Positions 1 through 16,231 of a DNA stretch of 64,000 nt are shown in pieces. Origin of the DNA: Planoprotostelium fungivorum (taxonomy: Eukaryota; Evosea; Variosea; Cavosteliida; Cavosteliaceae); contig MDYQ01000326.1 of assembly GCA_003024175.1 (NCBI GenBank), forward strand, positions 1-64,000, given 5' to 3'. The position numbers and the translations under genes were made by a program. The notes beneath the pieces are model-generated. The model did not search any database, had not been told where the DNA came from, and worked only from the letters and a program-made list of their open reading frames with translations. The stretch's first letter is position 1. Each line of letters starts with the position of its first letter.

Positions 1-645
1 TGCATATATAAGGGAGAACATAACATCAACACCAGACTATACACTCGAAACAGGAGGTAGAATACAAGAGAACATATCAGAAGGATGATGAACAATTTAT
101 CAACAGAAAATTGGAGAGATAGGCAGAAAGTATGGTCAGCGTTCTTCACTTGCCATGCAGACCCACGCTCATTACCCAAGAAGAAAGAACCATACAGCAA
201 CCTGATTACAAAAATCATGATGGGGACAATTTGGACAAACAAGAGAAAGAAACAATACAACCTCACAGAGGATGATAGTTGTAAATTTTGCTCTGATATA
301 ATGGAGGAAAGTATTATGGACTCCCACCAACACGCTCTGGGAGAATGTGTTTTTACTAGAGAATTGAACGATCAGTTGTGGGCAACTCTGAAGCAATTCT
401 GGGACAAGAGTAAGATTCGAACAGAAAACATCCTCCCTGGTTTTCAACATCAGATTATGATCAATATGAGTGGAACTTACCTGAAGAGATGGGAAATAAA
501 GGCCTCATCCCTCGCAATCTCCGACAAAAGATAAGTAAGGAAAACAAAGGGCTCAATATTAATTCTATCATCTTGGCAACAGTCAGAATAATTCGAAGGC
601 ATATCATAAGCACATACCTGTATTGGCAAGCTATGATGGAGACAT
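1..645 (+). mobile_element. LINE (non-LTR retrotransposon) 3' fragment
   Basis: An open frame at 85-534 encodes 149 residues with a C-x2-C ... H-x4-C cluster (CKFC ... HALGEC). This is the zinc-binding pattern seen near the C-terminus of LINE ORF2 reverse transcriptases. The typical basic/aromatic tail (ending in YLYWQAMMET) continues to about 645 in a different frame, so the copy has at least one frameshift. No reverse-transcriptase catalytic block (YADD) is visible, so this is a 5'-truncated dead copy that also runs off the left edge of the window. It differs in sequence from the LINE end at 1.8-2.4 kb, so two families are present. Confidence 0.6.
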
Positions 646-740
646 AAGTAATGCATCAGACTTGTGTAAAAAAAGATATGAAGTTATGTCATCTTTAACT
701 CTAATTCATTCAGTCTGGCATTTGATGGTAAGAATGTATA

Positions 741-876
741 TTGTCCAGCGGGTTCGTTTTCATAACCTTTAAATTTTTCACGTTAACAAACCGAGTTGCT
801 AATAGCAACAGGCACGATATCAACCGTGTTTTTGTGTACTAATTTTAAATGGTTTGAAAACGAACCCGCTGGACAA
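741..876. mobile_element. Short MITE with 22-bp perfect terminal inverted repeats
   Basis: The first 22 bases (741-762, starting TTGTCCAGCGGG) are the exact reverse complement of the last 22 (855-876). The repeats are flanked on both sides by TA (739-740 and 877-878), the target duplication of Tc1/mariner-type transposons. Complementarity continues imperfectly inside the repeats. At 136 bp there is no room for a transposase, so it would be a non-autonomous element. Confidence 0.75.
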
Positions 877-878
877 TA

Positions 879-1828
879 CATATATATATATTTTAAAATA
901 TATATTTAAGTTATAAATAAAACAAGGGGGGAGAAAGACAAAGAAAAAAAGAGGGGTCAGAGAGCCAAAAATAATCTGTATCAACCGATAGATTAGTTAA
1001 TTAAAATAGAATTGCAGAAGAAAGATAAGCAAACAATATATGTTCATACTTTTTGTAAAATATGCATCATGGTCAGCTACAATATCCTCTATCATATTAA
1101 TTAAATCATGACTGCGCAATTGAAAGTAAAGCTGTGGTCAATTGATTGTTCAGAAATAGCTTGACTACGAGGTAAAAAGCTGGACAAATATATGATAGGC
1201 TCTCTCCCAATAGTCCAAACCTCTCATTTTATTCTTCTCAACAAGGGGTCAACTCCCCACCCCCAATGACTCAGGGACCCCACACCACCCAAGTTTGCCC
1301 CTATCTACCTGTGCACAGATGTCTAGAAGGATTGCCATAGTACCTCAATTCACATATATCTCTTTTGCTACTTTTTTTTCGGGTCTCCCCACTGGACTGC
1401 AGAGTCCAAAGTTATCAGTTGGCTAGCAATGGCATAGTAGTCAGGGTATGGGGTACAGGTGAAATAGGTGATACATAGCCTATTCATTCTGGTTGATCCC
1501 GTGTTTTGTATGTATTCTGCCAATGGGGTTATGGTTTCTATAGAGGTGACTCCTTGCCAAATTCTATAGGATCGTTTTGTTTTTGTTAGTTATTATTCGT
1601 TTCTATGCACGGAAGCAGAGAGAACCCTTTCAGTATCTGGGGTAGTATCCTTCTCCGTAATAGTAGCAATTCCTCTAAGAGAGGGTAGGGGTCAAACTGA
1701 CAACTGAATAAAACCTGAACCTGAACCTGAACCTGAACCTCTTGTGCCATGAATATTGTCTGCTTCTCTGCAGCCAGAGTGATGCGGGCGTGTGTCTTAG
1801 GTATCTTACCTCACAATCAAGATAGGAG
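879..1828. other. AT-rich intergenic stretch
   Basis: No gene is supported here. It holds poly-A/T runs and, at 1712-1740, a short hexamer tandem repeat (aacctg, about five units). Confidence 0.6.
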
Positions 1829-2430
1829 ATGATAATCATATCATCTTGCCCGCCTGATGGCCAACAACAAACTGAGAAATACACCAAGAGACAACCAACT
1901 GCCCTCACATGGCAAGATCATATCAGATGGATTGATATGAAGATATCGAACCTCGCTCTACATCCTTCGAGAGCGAGGTCCACAATCCTGTGGACACAAC
2001 AACCACACACCTTTGCATGCAATCAGAGGAATCGAGGAGCCACGTCACCACTCTGCAACCACTGTGGAGTCGACGAAACGAGAGAACACCTCCTCCTGGA
2101 GTGCCCCCCGTATCATCACATCAGATGTGCAACGGCCAACGAAGTGAGAAAATTAATTTGGGAGACAACTGAATCTACAACTACACTCCTGATCTGGTTT
2201 ACGAAGCCAATTTCCACCCGAAACGATCGCCAAGCATACAACAAGTACCGCAGAGCATGTGGACTGCTTCCCAAGGCAGTCAGACGATATCTGGTGGACA
2301 TCGGACACACATCTGAGCCCAAGATACTAGAGATGACCCCTCCACAAGCTGAACACGCTGGTCATTGAGGGATCAATCAACATACTGAACGCAAGAAGAG
2401 AGAGAAGGACGACTCAAGGACAACAAGGAG
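1829..2430 (+). mobile_element. Second, different LINE 3' fragment
   Basis: The open frame encodes 179 residues with CNHCGVDETREHLLLEC, a textbook C-x2-C-x7-H-x4-C cluster of the type following reverse transcriptase in non-LTR elements (spacing counted by eye). The preceding residues (RWIDMKIS...ARSTILWTQ) also look like the LINE thumb/linker. There is no reverse-transcriptase or endonuclease domain upstream, so it is a 5'-truncated relic. Coding-like sequence ends near 2.4 kb. Confidence 0.7.
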
Positions 2431-3131
2431 ACCTACTCTGCACAACTCTGCCCGCAAAGAGCGGAGACGAAGACGTATAAGAAGAAAGGAGACTGTGATG
2501 CTGGGAATCATGAGGATGTTGCTTGAGATGCTGCCAAACAAACTTATGTCTCTAATAAACTATGAACCACTGGCCATGTGAATTGAGACAATACAAACAG
2601 ACAAGATGTAAATATAATCAATAAGATGTGGTAACATCAGTTGGTGAGAAAACTCAACTTCCTTTACAAAGAAAATCATTGTGCACAAGCTCAAATAGGG
2701 CGAGAGATGCAATGAAGCGCAAATAAATCGACGTGAAAATGAACCAATCAGTAATATATGCAGCACATACCCATTTATCAATTTTTGCATTTTATGCAAC
2801 ATTCATGTTCATACTTTAAAAATAAAAACATGATGTATTCTGTGTTTGATGTATTGCAGATAAGCACATCATCTTCTCTTCAAATATGCAGTTCAACTGC
2901 TACTTTTGAACAAGCTTGATTTTCCAACTTTGTCTATAAATTGTGTAGTAAAGAAAATTTAAGAATCATTGTTACGTTGGCAAAAAAACGTATCTCAATG
3001 TTGATATTGGATGTAATTATGTTTGCCCTTTCTACTTTCCCACAACTGTCTCCCAATTTAATTAATTTGCATCATTCTGTTGTTAGCTTTAATGCAATCT
3101 TTGAATAGAATCTCATTTAAGTATTAATTCT
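2431..3131. other. AT-rich intergenic stretch, no gene seen
   Basis: This contains the 3' flank of the LINE and the downstream flank of the STK36-like gene. Several long A/T runs are present and no frame looks protein-like. Confidence 0.5.
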
Positions 3132-7574
<4,443 letters not shown>

Positions 7575-7754
7575 GAACGGCTGAAAGGAATGCAGCCAAA
7601 ATGGGTTCGTGGCAGACTAATTTCAGGGAATAGTCTGATCTACAAATACTTGCATGTGCATATTCGCCTTTGCTGATGCCCATAAACATCATACAGTCGT
7701 TTCAGCGCGCATGGCACTCATCTGTGGAGTACGAATGTACGTAAAAACGGTTGT

Positions 7755-8887
7755 TTATTGTTTGGGTTGACCGCACAGGTAGGAGGAGAATTCAGTCAAC
7801 TTGGGGGTTCCTCTGATCTCCTGACCGAGGAGAGGGCATTTGATCACATGGAAGTCTTCATACAGATCCGACATCTGATCCAGATACTTTTTCTGGATGT
7901 TTTGTCTGGAGGCACACAGAGTGCAATGAGCATCTGATGGAAATGAATAGCTGAACTTGTAGTCGTTGTCACCTTTGTCTGGAAAGAGGACCTGATTCAC
8001 AATGATTGTGTTCGTATCGATCTCGTATTTGGCCAACTCTTGGATGAGTCTCTCCGTCTCGTACAAGCTTAGAAACTCCGGTATGCACACGCACACAAAT
8101 GTGGTCAGGTTCTATTCTTTCGTCAATGGCACATACAAACGAGAGGATATTCACAGGATCTTTGAACTGCTTGTTGACTTCTTCGATGACAGCTTTCATG
8201 GTTTCAAACTTATCGGTCATGGTGTTCAGATCGAGTCCTCCCCCCATCATGGACCCGAACTGTTGAGTGTTCAGATCGATCGCCTAGCACGCCTCACCTG
8301 ATTGAATAGACCAGAAAATCGATTCTTGATTTCGAACAGCTTCCCCATACTTCTTCCCAATGTGGAGGGGAAAGATAACAGGCGAAGAGTGTGACCAGTG
8401 GGAGCAGTATCAAATACAACTACATCATATTGCATGTTCTGTACTAATCTGTGTGATGATTATCGTCTGCAATATTTATTTCCATGACCCACTTCATCAT
8501 TTCTGCAAAACTCATGGCTTCATCGATTCCTGGAATGGATTGGGCGATGTCCTTTAGAAAATTGTTGCCCTCTCCACCAGCATTGTTTAAGAACTCTTCA
8601 TTATTCTCCAGGTTGGGGTCGATCTCCATGGCATGCAGATTATCGAACCCTTGTACAGGGGTTGGATGTTTCGTGAATTTTTGGTTGAAAGCATCACTAA
8701 GGTTGTGGGCAGGATCAGTGGATATCAGAAGGACGTTTCTACGGACTTTGGATAATTGAACAGCAAGGCAGCAGCTTGAGGTGGTTTTGCCAACACCTCC
8801 CTTTCCACCAACAAAAATCCACTTCAGGGTTTGTGAGCGGAGGATATGATTCAGGCTCTGATAATCATCAACTATCGCTGCGGACAT
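7755..8887 (-). CDS. GET3: GET3/TRC40 (ASNA1) tail-anchored-protein targeting ATPase
   Basis: The start [12 protein letters not shown] lies at 8887. The deviant Walker [11 protein letters not shown] is at about residues 27-36, followed by [13 protein letters not shown] (switch I), [11 protein letters not shown] (switch II, second exon at about 8.4 kb), a methionine-rich MMGGGLDLN helix and VNQVLFPD. The zinc-binding pair CTLC (C-x2-C), which bridges the dimer in Get3, is present near 7.91 kb. The last exon carries [12 protein letters not shown] as in family members. The cytosolic homodimer hands tail-anchored proteins to the ER Get1/2 receptor. At least three short introns are visible. The start is only 86 bp from the divergent NUP205 start. 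Confidence 0.93.
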
Positions 8888-8973
8888 ATCGGTCTTGCGT
8901 TGATTGATCTCATCCTCAGCAATAAATTGTAAGATATCTTACAATAAATTTGAGCGGGACGATCACATCAGGC
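8888..8973. promoter_or_regulatory. Very short divergent intergenic region between GET3 and NUP205
   Basis: Only 86 bp separate the two opposed start codons, so both promoters and 5' UTRs must share or overlap here. No TATA box is evident. The boundary depends on both start choices being right. Confidence 0.45.
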
Positions 8974-11900
8974 ATGGGAGCACTAACCTCGCCATATCCA
9001 ACAGATTTTGGAGATCTCAAAGCTGCTTTAAGTGAAGCAGCTGAGGGACACAAACACAATGCATCGCAGCTGGGAGATTCATATGTAGTGAATAGAAAGG
9101 CACTGCGCACCATTCTATCCTCCTTTTCGGACATATTACTTGATCCCTTATCGTATTGGACGAAAAATGTGTGCATCGTCAGACATGAGAATTAACTAAC
9201 GAACGATCAGGGCCCATCAGAGAAATCCAAGGCAGATCTTAGCTCAGGAAAGATCGTAGTTAATGGCACCACATACACTGCAAATTCTACATTCATAGAA
9301 GAGGTGAGATCCATTGACTTCCTTAACTTATATGGTTTAGTCTTTGCAAGTAAGTATTGCTCTCAAATATAACGAAATCGCTTCTGCTGCCTTACTCAAG
9401 AGGGCTTACGACCAGGTGAATGGTTATTCTTCGGACGAGACTCACGCTTCGGAGATATCTCGATTTTCTACCACGGGCCTATTAGCGGCTCAAGAGATAT
9501 ATTATCAAGACCGAAACATTCTCCTCACCTGCTTGTCCGACATTATCAAAGTATGGCTGTTCGTCTTTTTATTCTCATCTTGAATAGTTTGAGTTGAGAG
9601 ATGTCCCTTGCAGACAGATCATCACAGAGTTCAGAGACAAACTCATTCACAACGGATTGATCAAGAACATTATAGGCTGCCTAAATCCTGCGGTAATGTC
9701 GGTATGAGGTTCTAGAATTGAAAACGGGCAGAGATTTCAGCAGGATATGTCCACAATTCCAAACAATCAACAAGAAATGAAAGCAGAAGAGAGATTGATC
9801 CTGTGCGAATGCTTATTCTTCCTGTTTTACAACACGAGCGCAGTATCGGAGGACTACATGGCAGTTTTATCACTGCTAAGAGAAAGCCTGAAACATGCCA
9901 GTCTATTCAAGGCTGCAAGCCAACAGACGCGTAATAGCCTTACTCTGGTGAATCCACAGAATGGTTGAGAGGCAACTTAAACAACACAGATCAACGACAT
10001 ACTTCTTCTCACGGTTCTCACTCTGCTCCAAACTGAGATACCGAAAGCAAATGTGACAAGCCGAGAGGGAAGCCCATATAACGCTTTGAAGAAGGATGGC
10101 ATATTGCTGAAGAATCTGAATTCCACGATCAAGGACTGGATGAATAGCAGCAGTGGAGATATACAGAGTGCTGGTTTTGCAAACGTGGTGGCATTGGCAT
10201 GGCAAATGACATTGAAAGCAATGGATGAGGTGACGTAATGAAGAGGAATCGATATTCAACTTCGTAGGCACCAGTGTCACGCAATGAAGCGGACCAGCTC
10301 ATTGATCAGTTTGAGCAGACAAATGTGAACACCATCAGCAGCTGTTATTCCACCCTCACTACGGTCGTCATGGAGCTAGCCCATTTGACAATCCAAAGTG
10401 AAAACTTGAGTGTGTACGTGGATACACTGCACCAGCTGAACCTCCTCACCATCCAATCATCTTGGAGATGGGAAGCTCTACAACTGGGAGCCATGCTGAG
10501 CTACATGTCCAAATTGTACGAGTACAATCCCATCAGTGGTGCTGAATTGTGTGTTAACACAAGACCCGGGAGAGGAACAGACGAAAGAAGCCTCTTTGCC
10601 TCCAGATGTATGGAGAAGGTCAACGTGGCCTATTCTACCCTCCTGTCTCCTTTTCTTGACTTTCTATCTGCCGCTTCCTCCTCCCCCGTAGGTGCTCAAT
10701 CGGTAAGCACTCACATCATCTTTACAACTCATGAATGACTTTGTCAGGTCTACAATCTGATGACCAACTCTAACGTACCGCGCCTGACACCTTCCTTCTT
10801 CTATGACACCATCCGCAGATATATCAGAGATTGCCACGAGGTGGGGCAGAGGGGAAGATTGAGACTGAATGAGATCAGCGTCAGATTCAAATGAGCTCCC
10901 CAGAGATCCAATGCTTGGTCTCCTTCTTACGATTGATGGCGACCATGAGTGACAATAGCCCAGAGGTATGTACTGCTCCTATGTCAGGTATTCACTCCGT
11001 AAGGTTCGAGCGAGGTTGTTGCATCACAGCGAGTGGAAATACGAGGATCTCTTTTCCCTCGTTCGATGTGGGGTACCCACGGTAATCAAGGCTGAAGCTC
11101 TCCAAATCCTTCGCTCTCTATCCAAGTCCTCTGAGGTGGTACACAAGATGTGGGCACAATTGGAGAATTACGATCTATTGGGAATTCGAGGAGGGCAAGG
11201 AGAGACGGGAATTCGATTTGAGTTGGAAGAAGTGGAGTCAAGATATCAGCAGTACAATTATTCCACTGCCTTCGTTTCTCTGGTGGAAAGGGTGAGGGGA
11301 ATATGCACCGATCAGACTAAATGATCAAGTTATCTCGAGGAACCATCCCCCATCAACTGGGTTCACCTCACCGCGTGCCTGGAATCATTCCATTCATCAA
11401 CTTTGCCAGAAACCAGCTGCTTAGTGGTTTTGATAAGAGGCAGTATCGCATCCCCTCCGAAAAGTGGAAGGTTGCCAAGTCCACTTTGTCTCTCCTTCAC
11501 ACGGTGATCCTCTCTGTTTCTCTCACCGATGTCTCATATTATCCTATCAATGTCTTTCATCTCGTGTCACTCATCGATGTCCCTTCTGATATGAAGTAGA
11601 TCTTGGAATCGTACCAGATCAATCTGGAGGATTTCACGAAGGTGCAGGTGCAGGTGAGAGGAGTGTACGTGGAGGGAGACAAGAGCGCGGGATACAATGT
11701 TCTATCCGAGATTCTCAGTGGAGCATCTGTAACTCTGGAGAAGATCCGATTCATCCTCTTGCACGCATCACACTCTCTGAGGGACTCACGCTTCATGGAG
11801 AATGGAAAGTACATGGAAGATGCCACAGAGATCTCGTTAAAGGTAGTCTTGAGGTAGTCAAGTTTGCTGAGTATCATAGATCCTGAATCGAGTCTTCCTT

Positions 11901-14900
11901 CTGGAGACCGAGTTCCTCAACAAGATGAGACTATCTGACGCACCTCAACTGTGCACGCCCTTGGATCAGAGGATATCTTCCGATCAGCAAATGATGCTTC
12001 ATATCTCGAAGCTGGTCGACTATCCCTTCAAGTCATCTGTGAGTCATTTTGAATAGTAGGTGTCTCACCGGTGTGATAGATCGGTTTAGAGAGCATCAGA
12101 TGTATCGATCAGTTCAGCCATCGTCAGAACACGATTGTACAGATCTTGTTGGAATCGGGGGCCGAGATGGATGTCTTTGCTCGATTCAGCAGCCGTTTAG
12201 AGCAGGAAGAGGACGCGATGACAGAAGAGGCAGAGGACAGTCAGGTGAGAGTGATAAAGAGAAGACAAGAATGACCAAGATGTAGCTCTTTGAAGAGGGA
12301 AAGGAGAGGGAAAGTACAGAGTCTGTTCGCCTGGCAATCATCCAGTTGATCTACAATCACATCTCCCAATACAGGGGAGTGTCTCATTTCCTCCTGGGCT
12401 TCGATTTCGCCAAGTCCAGAGAGAAAGAACTCAAATTGGCATCTCCAGAGCACGTGAGCTGTCTGAGAGTCTCCGCTCTGCTGTTGGAGTCCCCAGAGTT
12501 CTATGGTAGACATCCAGAGTTAGCCGAAAAGATCCTCGAGTTGTTCCACGCTCTTTGCACGGATGAGACTACTTCACCCTCTGTCATGTCATTCTTGCGT
12601 CAAAAGGGTAAGACCATCCATGATATGATATTGTGATTGGAATATGTGCTCGCCCCTCTGATGTCTTCTACATCCTCTGATCTCGGTAGCCTTCTTCTCC
12701 AAGCAGCTCTCGAGGTATCTCTACAACGAGGTGGAGCCATCGAAGCAATCTCACATCTTGATGCAACGCGCATGGATCGTGAAGGTGATCGATTTGGGTG
12801 ATAGAGACTGAAGGAGATAGATGCTTACGTTGGAAGTACATCTCAGTGCACCCAAGAACGATGAAGAGGGGCTGCTCTCCCACGATGCCATGGATACTAT
12901 CACCCATCTCATGTTCCGTCTGCAATCAAGTGTGTACATCCTTCCGTTCTCCTGATTCACAGAAACAGGATCCTATGACCATCCTTCATCTGATTTTGCA
13001 ACCATCATCGATCTTCTGGAAGGTGAGCTACAGATGTATGGAGGTCTGTGTAACTCATTTCCAATCACAGGCATCCACACTGAATTGGTTGTCCCCCCTG
13101 CTCCTCCAGCAGCAAAAGAATGGATTCAATCCTCTACCTGTGAGTCATTGTACTCGTCATTGTGAATGACCTGAACAGACTCGGATGAGAAAGGACAACA
13201 GAAGATCGACCACCGACTGTTATATCAGAGCATGGTGGTGAGTATGCACAGAAAAAGATCAACTGAATAGAGCAGGCAGCACAGAGTAAGGTTGGAAGAG
13301 CGATGAGCCAAAGCGAAGTCGAGCAAATGGTGAGAAGTGAGAGGGATGAGACTGAGACGGATAGATCTTACCCGTCATTGAATGGGCGACACAATACAAC
13401 CAGATGACATCGAGGGCTCATGCACAGCTCCACCTATTCACTGCATGGGCCGATCTGATCTCCATCTGTCTGGTGGACAGATACAGAAGCATACGCAACG
13501 GAGGAGGGGAGTCCATGATCTATCAGCTGTTGGCCATTCTCCTTCGCAAGCTTCCCAACAACAATCCTGTGGCAGAGATGTCTGAGAGGATAGGGGAGTG
13601 CGTCTTATTCATCGTGTCGAAGATGAGAGAGAATGCCGTATCGGAACGAATTGATGGAACAGACGGAGATGCCTCCTTGGAAACATTATTTCATCTCCTC
13701 AAGTCCATCGTCACTTCTTCCTCTCATGCCTCCGCCACCCTCAGAGGATATCTCTATTCATCCATCCTGCAATTCACTCAGTCAGTCTCTTCTCTCCATC
13801 CTCCACCCATTCTCATAATCTGACGATACAAATGACGATATATAATGGACGATATATAATGGACGATATATAATGGACGATATATAATGGACGATGTGCA
13901 ACTGATGATGCATCAGATTCATCCAAGATTCGAATGGACTCAACTATGGAATCGATATGAAAGAAGTAGCCAAGGACAGCATCCGAAGAAGAATCTACGA
14001 AAACGTCTCGAAGATCCTGCAGAAAGAAGGACTGCTGCGAGCGGCATGTGAAGATACTACAGGTGAGAGGCGAGATCGAATGGTTCCAACCTTCCAAGGT
14101 TCCCATCCTGGCTGGCAGAGTGTGGCGTACAGCCTCATCGCCCTCCTTCTGCAGTACGATGACGCTGGGTACCACAGGAGTAAGCTCAGGGAGACGGGAT
14201 TCCTCAGCCATTTCATCAACACCATCAAAGGATCAGAGGAGAACCTCAAGATGATGATCGTTGATGTCGCAGGTAAGAGTATCAGATCCATGCAGCTGAC
14301 ACTGTGCAGGAGATATACGCAATTCTTATGTATACGAGTGTCAGATGGGCTTGTTGAGTACCTACGCTGCTGATTCATTGGGAGCCCAAATCCTGATGTC
14401 CATGGGCATCATCTCCACCTTCTCCACTTTCACTTTCATCGATGCCATTCCTCATGAATCAGCCAGTGTGTATCTCTCCCATCCCTATCGATCTCTCATG
14501 TTAACATCCCACAGATATGGTTCATACATGGCTTCCATCCAGTGTAGAGAGGTGGTCCCATTCATCTTCCATCATCCGACTGAAGGATACAGGTACAATC
14601 GACTCATCTATCCTGTTCTATCCACACTGAATGTACTCGTCTTCCACCATCCTCAAGGCAACAGCGCTCTCTTGTCTCAGGTCCTCTCTTCTGACATCTC
14701 ACCGTCTCCTCCTCTCTTCTGACATCTCACCGTCTCCTCCTCTCTTCTGACATCATCTCCTCTTCTGACATGTTTTCTAGGTTCTTGATTTCATTTTGGA
14801 GCACAGTCAAGTAGTGGACATCATCCTCCGTAATCATGATCCTAGTTCATCTGACTCGGTCCGCATTGTTACTGCAGTGTTATCTTTACTCGAGAACGTA

Positions 14901-15642
14901 TTACGCGAGGACCCCAATGCTTATCCCTATGTGAGTCGATTCATCTGATCCATCATTCACACCAACAGATCATGAAGAAGAGCACGTCCATCATCAACAG
15001 CATCGTACAACTCTTTGGAAAGTACACCGAGAGGGTTGCCGCTGGGAGGGTGAGTGACTTGACACAGCGAAGGTAACAGAGCACAGAGAGACGATTCGGC
15101 GATGCAGATCGATAGCGACGGAGCGAACGACAGAATGGACATCGATCTGTCGCAGCAGATTGTGGCCACCATGCGAGCTCTCTCGGACGTCACAGCCAGT
15201 AAAGAGCAACTCCTCTTCATCTCATCCAAGACGGAGATGAAACCAACCGTTGTTCAACTGGCCTCACAGATTGAGAGGTGGGTCTGACCATCCTTCAGCG
15301 CTGATCACCTCAGTTGGTTACGCCTCTTGGACAGTCATAACCATGATGCATCCAGCAAGAACAGGGCGGCTTTGTACTGTACGTAACGCCCATCTGTCTT
15401 GGTTAACTGGGATGACAGGGATTGCCGAGAGTCTGGTGTACATCCTGTACAAGCAGATCGAGCTCAATGGATCATTCGACCAGTCGAAGATACCCCAGAA
15501 GGCATTGGGAACAACCCTCAACATCGTCATTGAACTTGCGAGTGCAACGATGAAGACACAGGATGGAATGGACAATGGAATCGATGCGCTCACTCGCAGT
15601 TGCCAGCTGTCTCTCAGACAGATCCGAGATCTTTTACAATAA
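8974..15642 (+). CDS. NUP205: Nuclear pore scaffold protein NUP205/Nup192 family
   Basis: A long chain of roughly 25 short exons, starting at ATG 8974 (MGALTSPYPTDFGDLK) and ending SLRQIRDLLQ at 15642, gives a helical protein of about 1,800-1,900 residues. That is the usual size for this inner-ring nucleoporin. The frame stays open through introns of about 35-40 nt, e.g. FIEE/SLQVSIALKYNEIA at 9.3 kb. The C-terminal part aligns by eye with animal NUP205: GAQILMSMGIISTF, then RYNRLIYPVLSTLN, then VLDFILEHSQVVDIILR (14.4-14.9 kb) and a terminal helix block. Nup205 bridges the inner ring of the pore with Nup93. No enzymatic motif is expected. The start could be further upstream only if GET3 overlaps it. 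Confidence 0.85.
13834..13889 (+). repeat. 14-bp tandem repeat in a NUP205 intron
   Basis: Four consecutive copies of gacgatatataatg follow a diverged copy and lie in an intron of the NUP205 gene between exons near 13.78 and 13.92 kb. This intron is longer than its neighbours, probably because of repeat growth. Confidence 0.8.
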
Positions 15643-15689
15643 ACAGTCAACAGCACTGTAGATGATCGGATAAAAATCGCACTTTATCG

Positions 15690-15965
15690 ACAAAGTAGAG
15701 ATGAGGGAATTCACAGAAAGAACATTGGTGTACAAGTACTTCTTGACGCTGTTGCAACAAAGAGATAAATGTCGATTCGTCCAAGCTCATCCACCGCCCG
15801 ATAGCTCGATGACCTTCTGATCCGTGGCATATTGAGTGGAAGTTGATGTGCTCCTCTCGAATTCAAATCAATCCACTTATCCAAAGACTTCAGCTCATAC
15901 TGCAGCTGATGATCTCTTTCGTGCTGTCCTTTACCGCGTTCTATTCGCTCCACAAATTCGGGAAT
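15690..15965 (-). repeat. Dispersed repeat or gene remnant, copy 1 (other copy at 42.68-42.90 kb)
   Basis: Read on the minus strand, this block is clearly homologous to plus-strand 42680-42895: both contain atcagctgcagtatgagctg, then gatcagaaggtcat, then ttatctctttgttgcaacag in the same order. This copy keeps an 80-residue open frame (15711-15953) with ERDHQLQYELKSLDKW, while the other has indels. It may be the 3' end of a host gene or part of a transposable element; I do not recognise the protein. Both copies are flanked by AT-rich spacer. Confidence 0.55.
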
Positions 15966-16231
15966 TTATCGTGAGGAGCAATTCATTTCCGTAGGGAGAC
16001 TTCTGCTTCACCTGGGTGGGTTCATGATGTGATGTTCAATAAATCGTTTTTTTATTACCCTGCAACGAAGGATATTGTCAATAAGTAGAAGAAGTAATAT
16101 AAAAAGAGGTTAACGACTACCCACTTTTATCGACCAAAAATCGCACTTTATCGACGAATGTTTCTTCGAGAGAAATATCGAATTACAGTGATGCGGTTGT
16201 GGGGCTCATTCCGAAAAGACACCGAAGAGAG

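Noticed and set aside
1675-1908. Minus-strand ORF ending in an RFRFRFRF tract
   Set aside because: The tract is the antisense translation of the hexamer repeat at 1712-1740.
13834-13889. CRISPR-like array
   Set aside because: The units are directly abutting 14-bp repeats without spacers, inside an intron of a eukaryotic gene.
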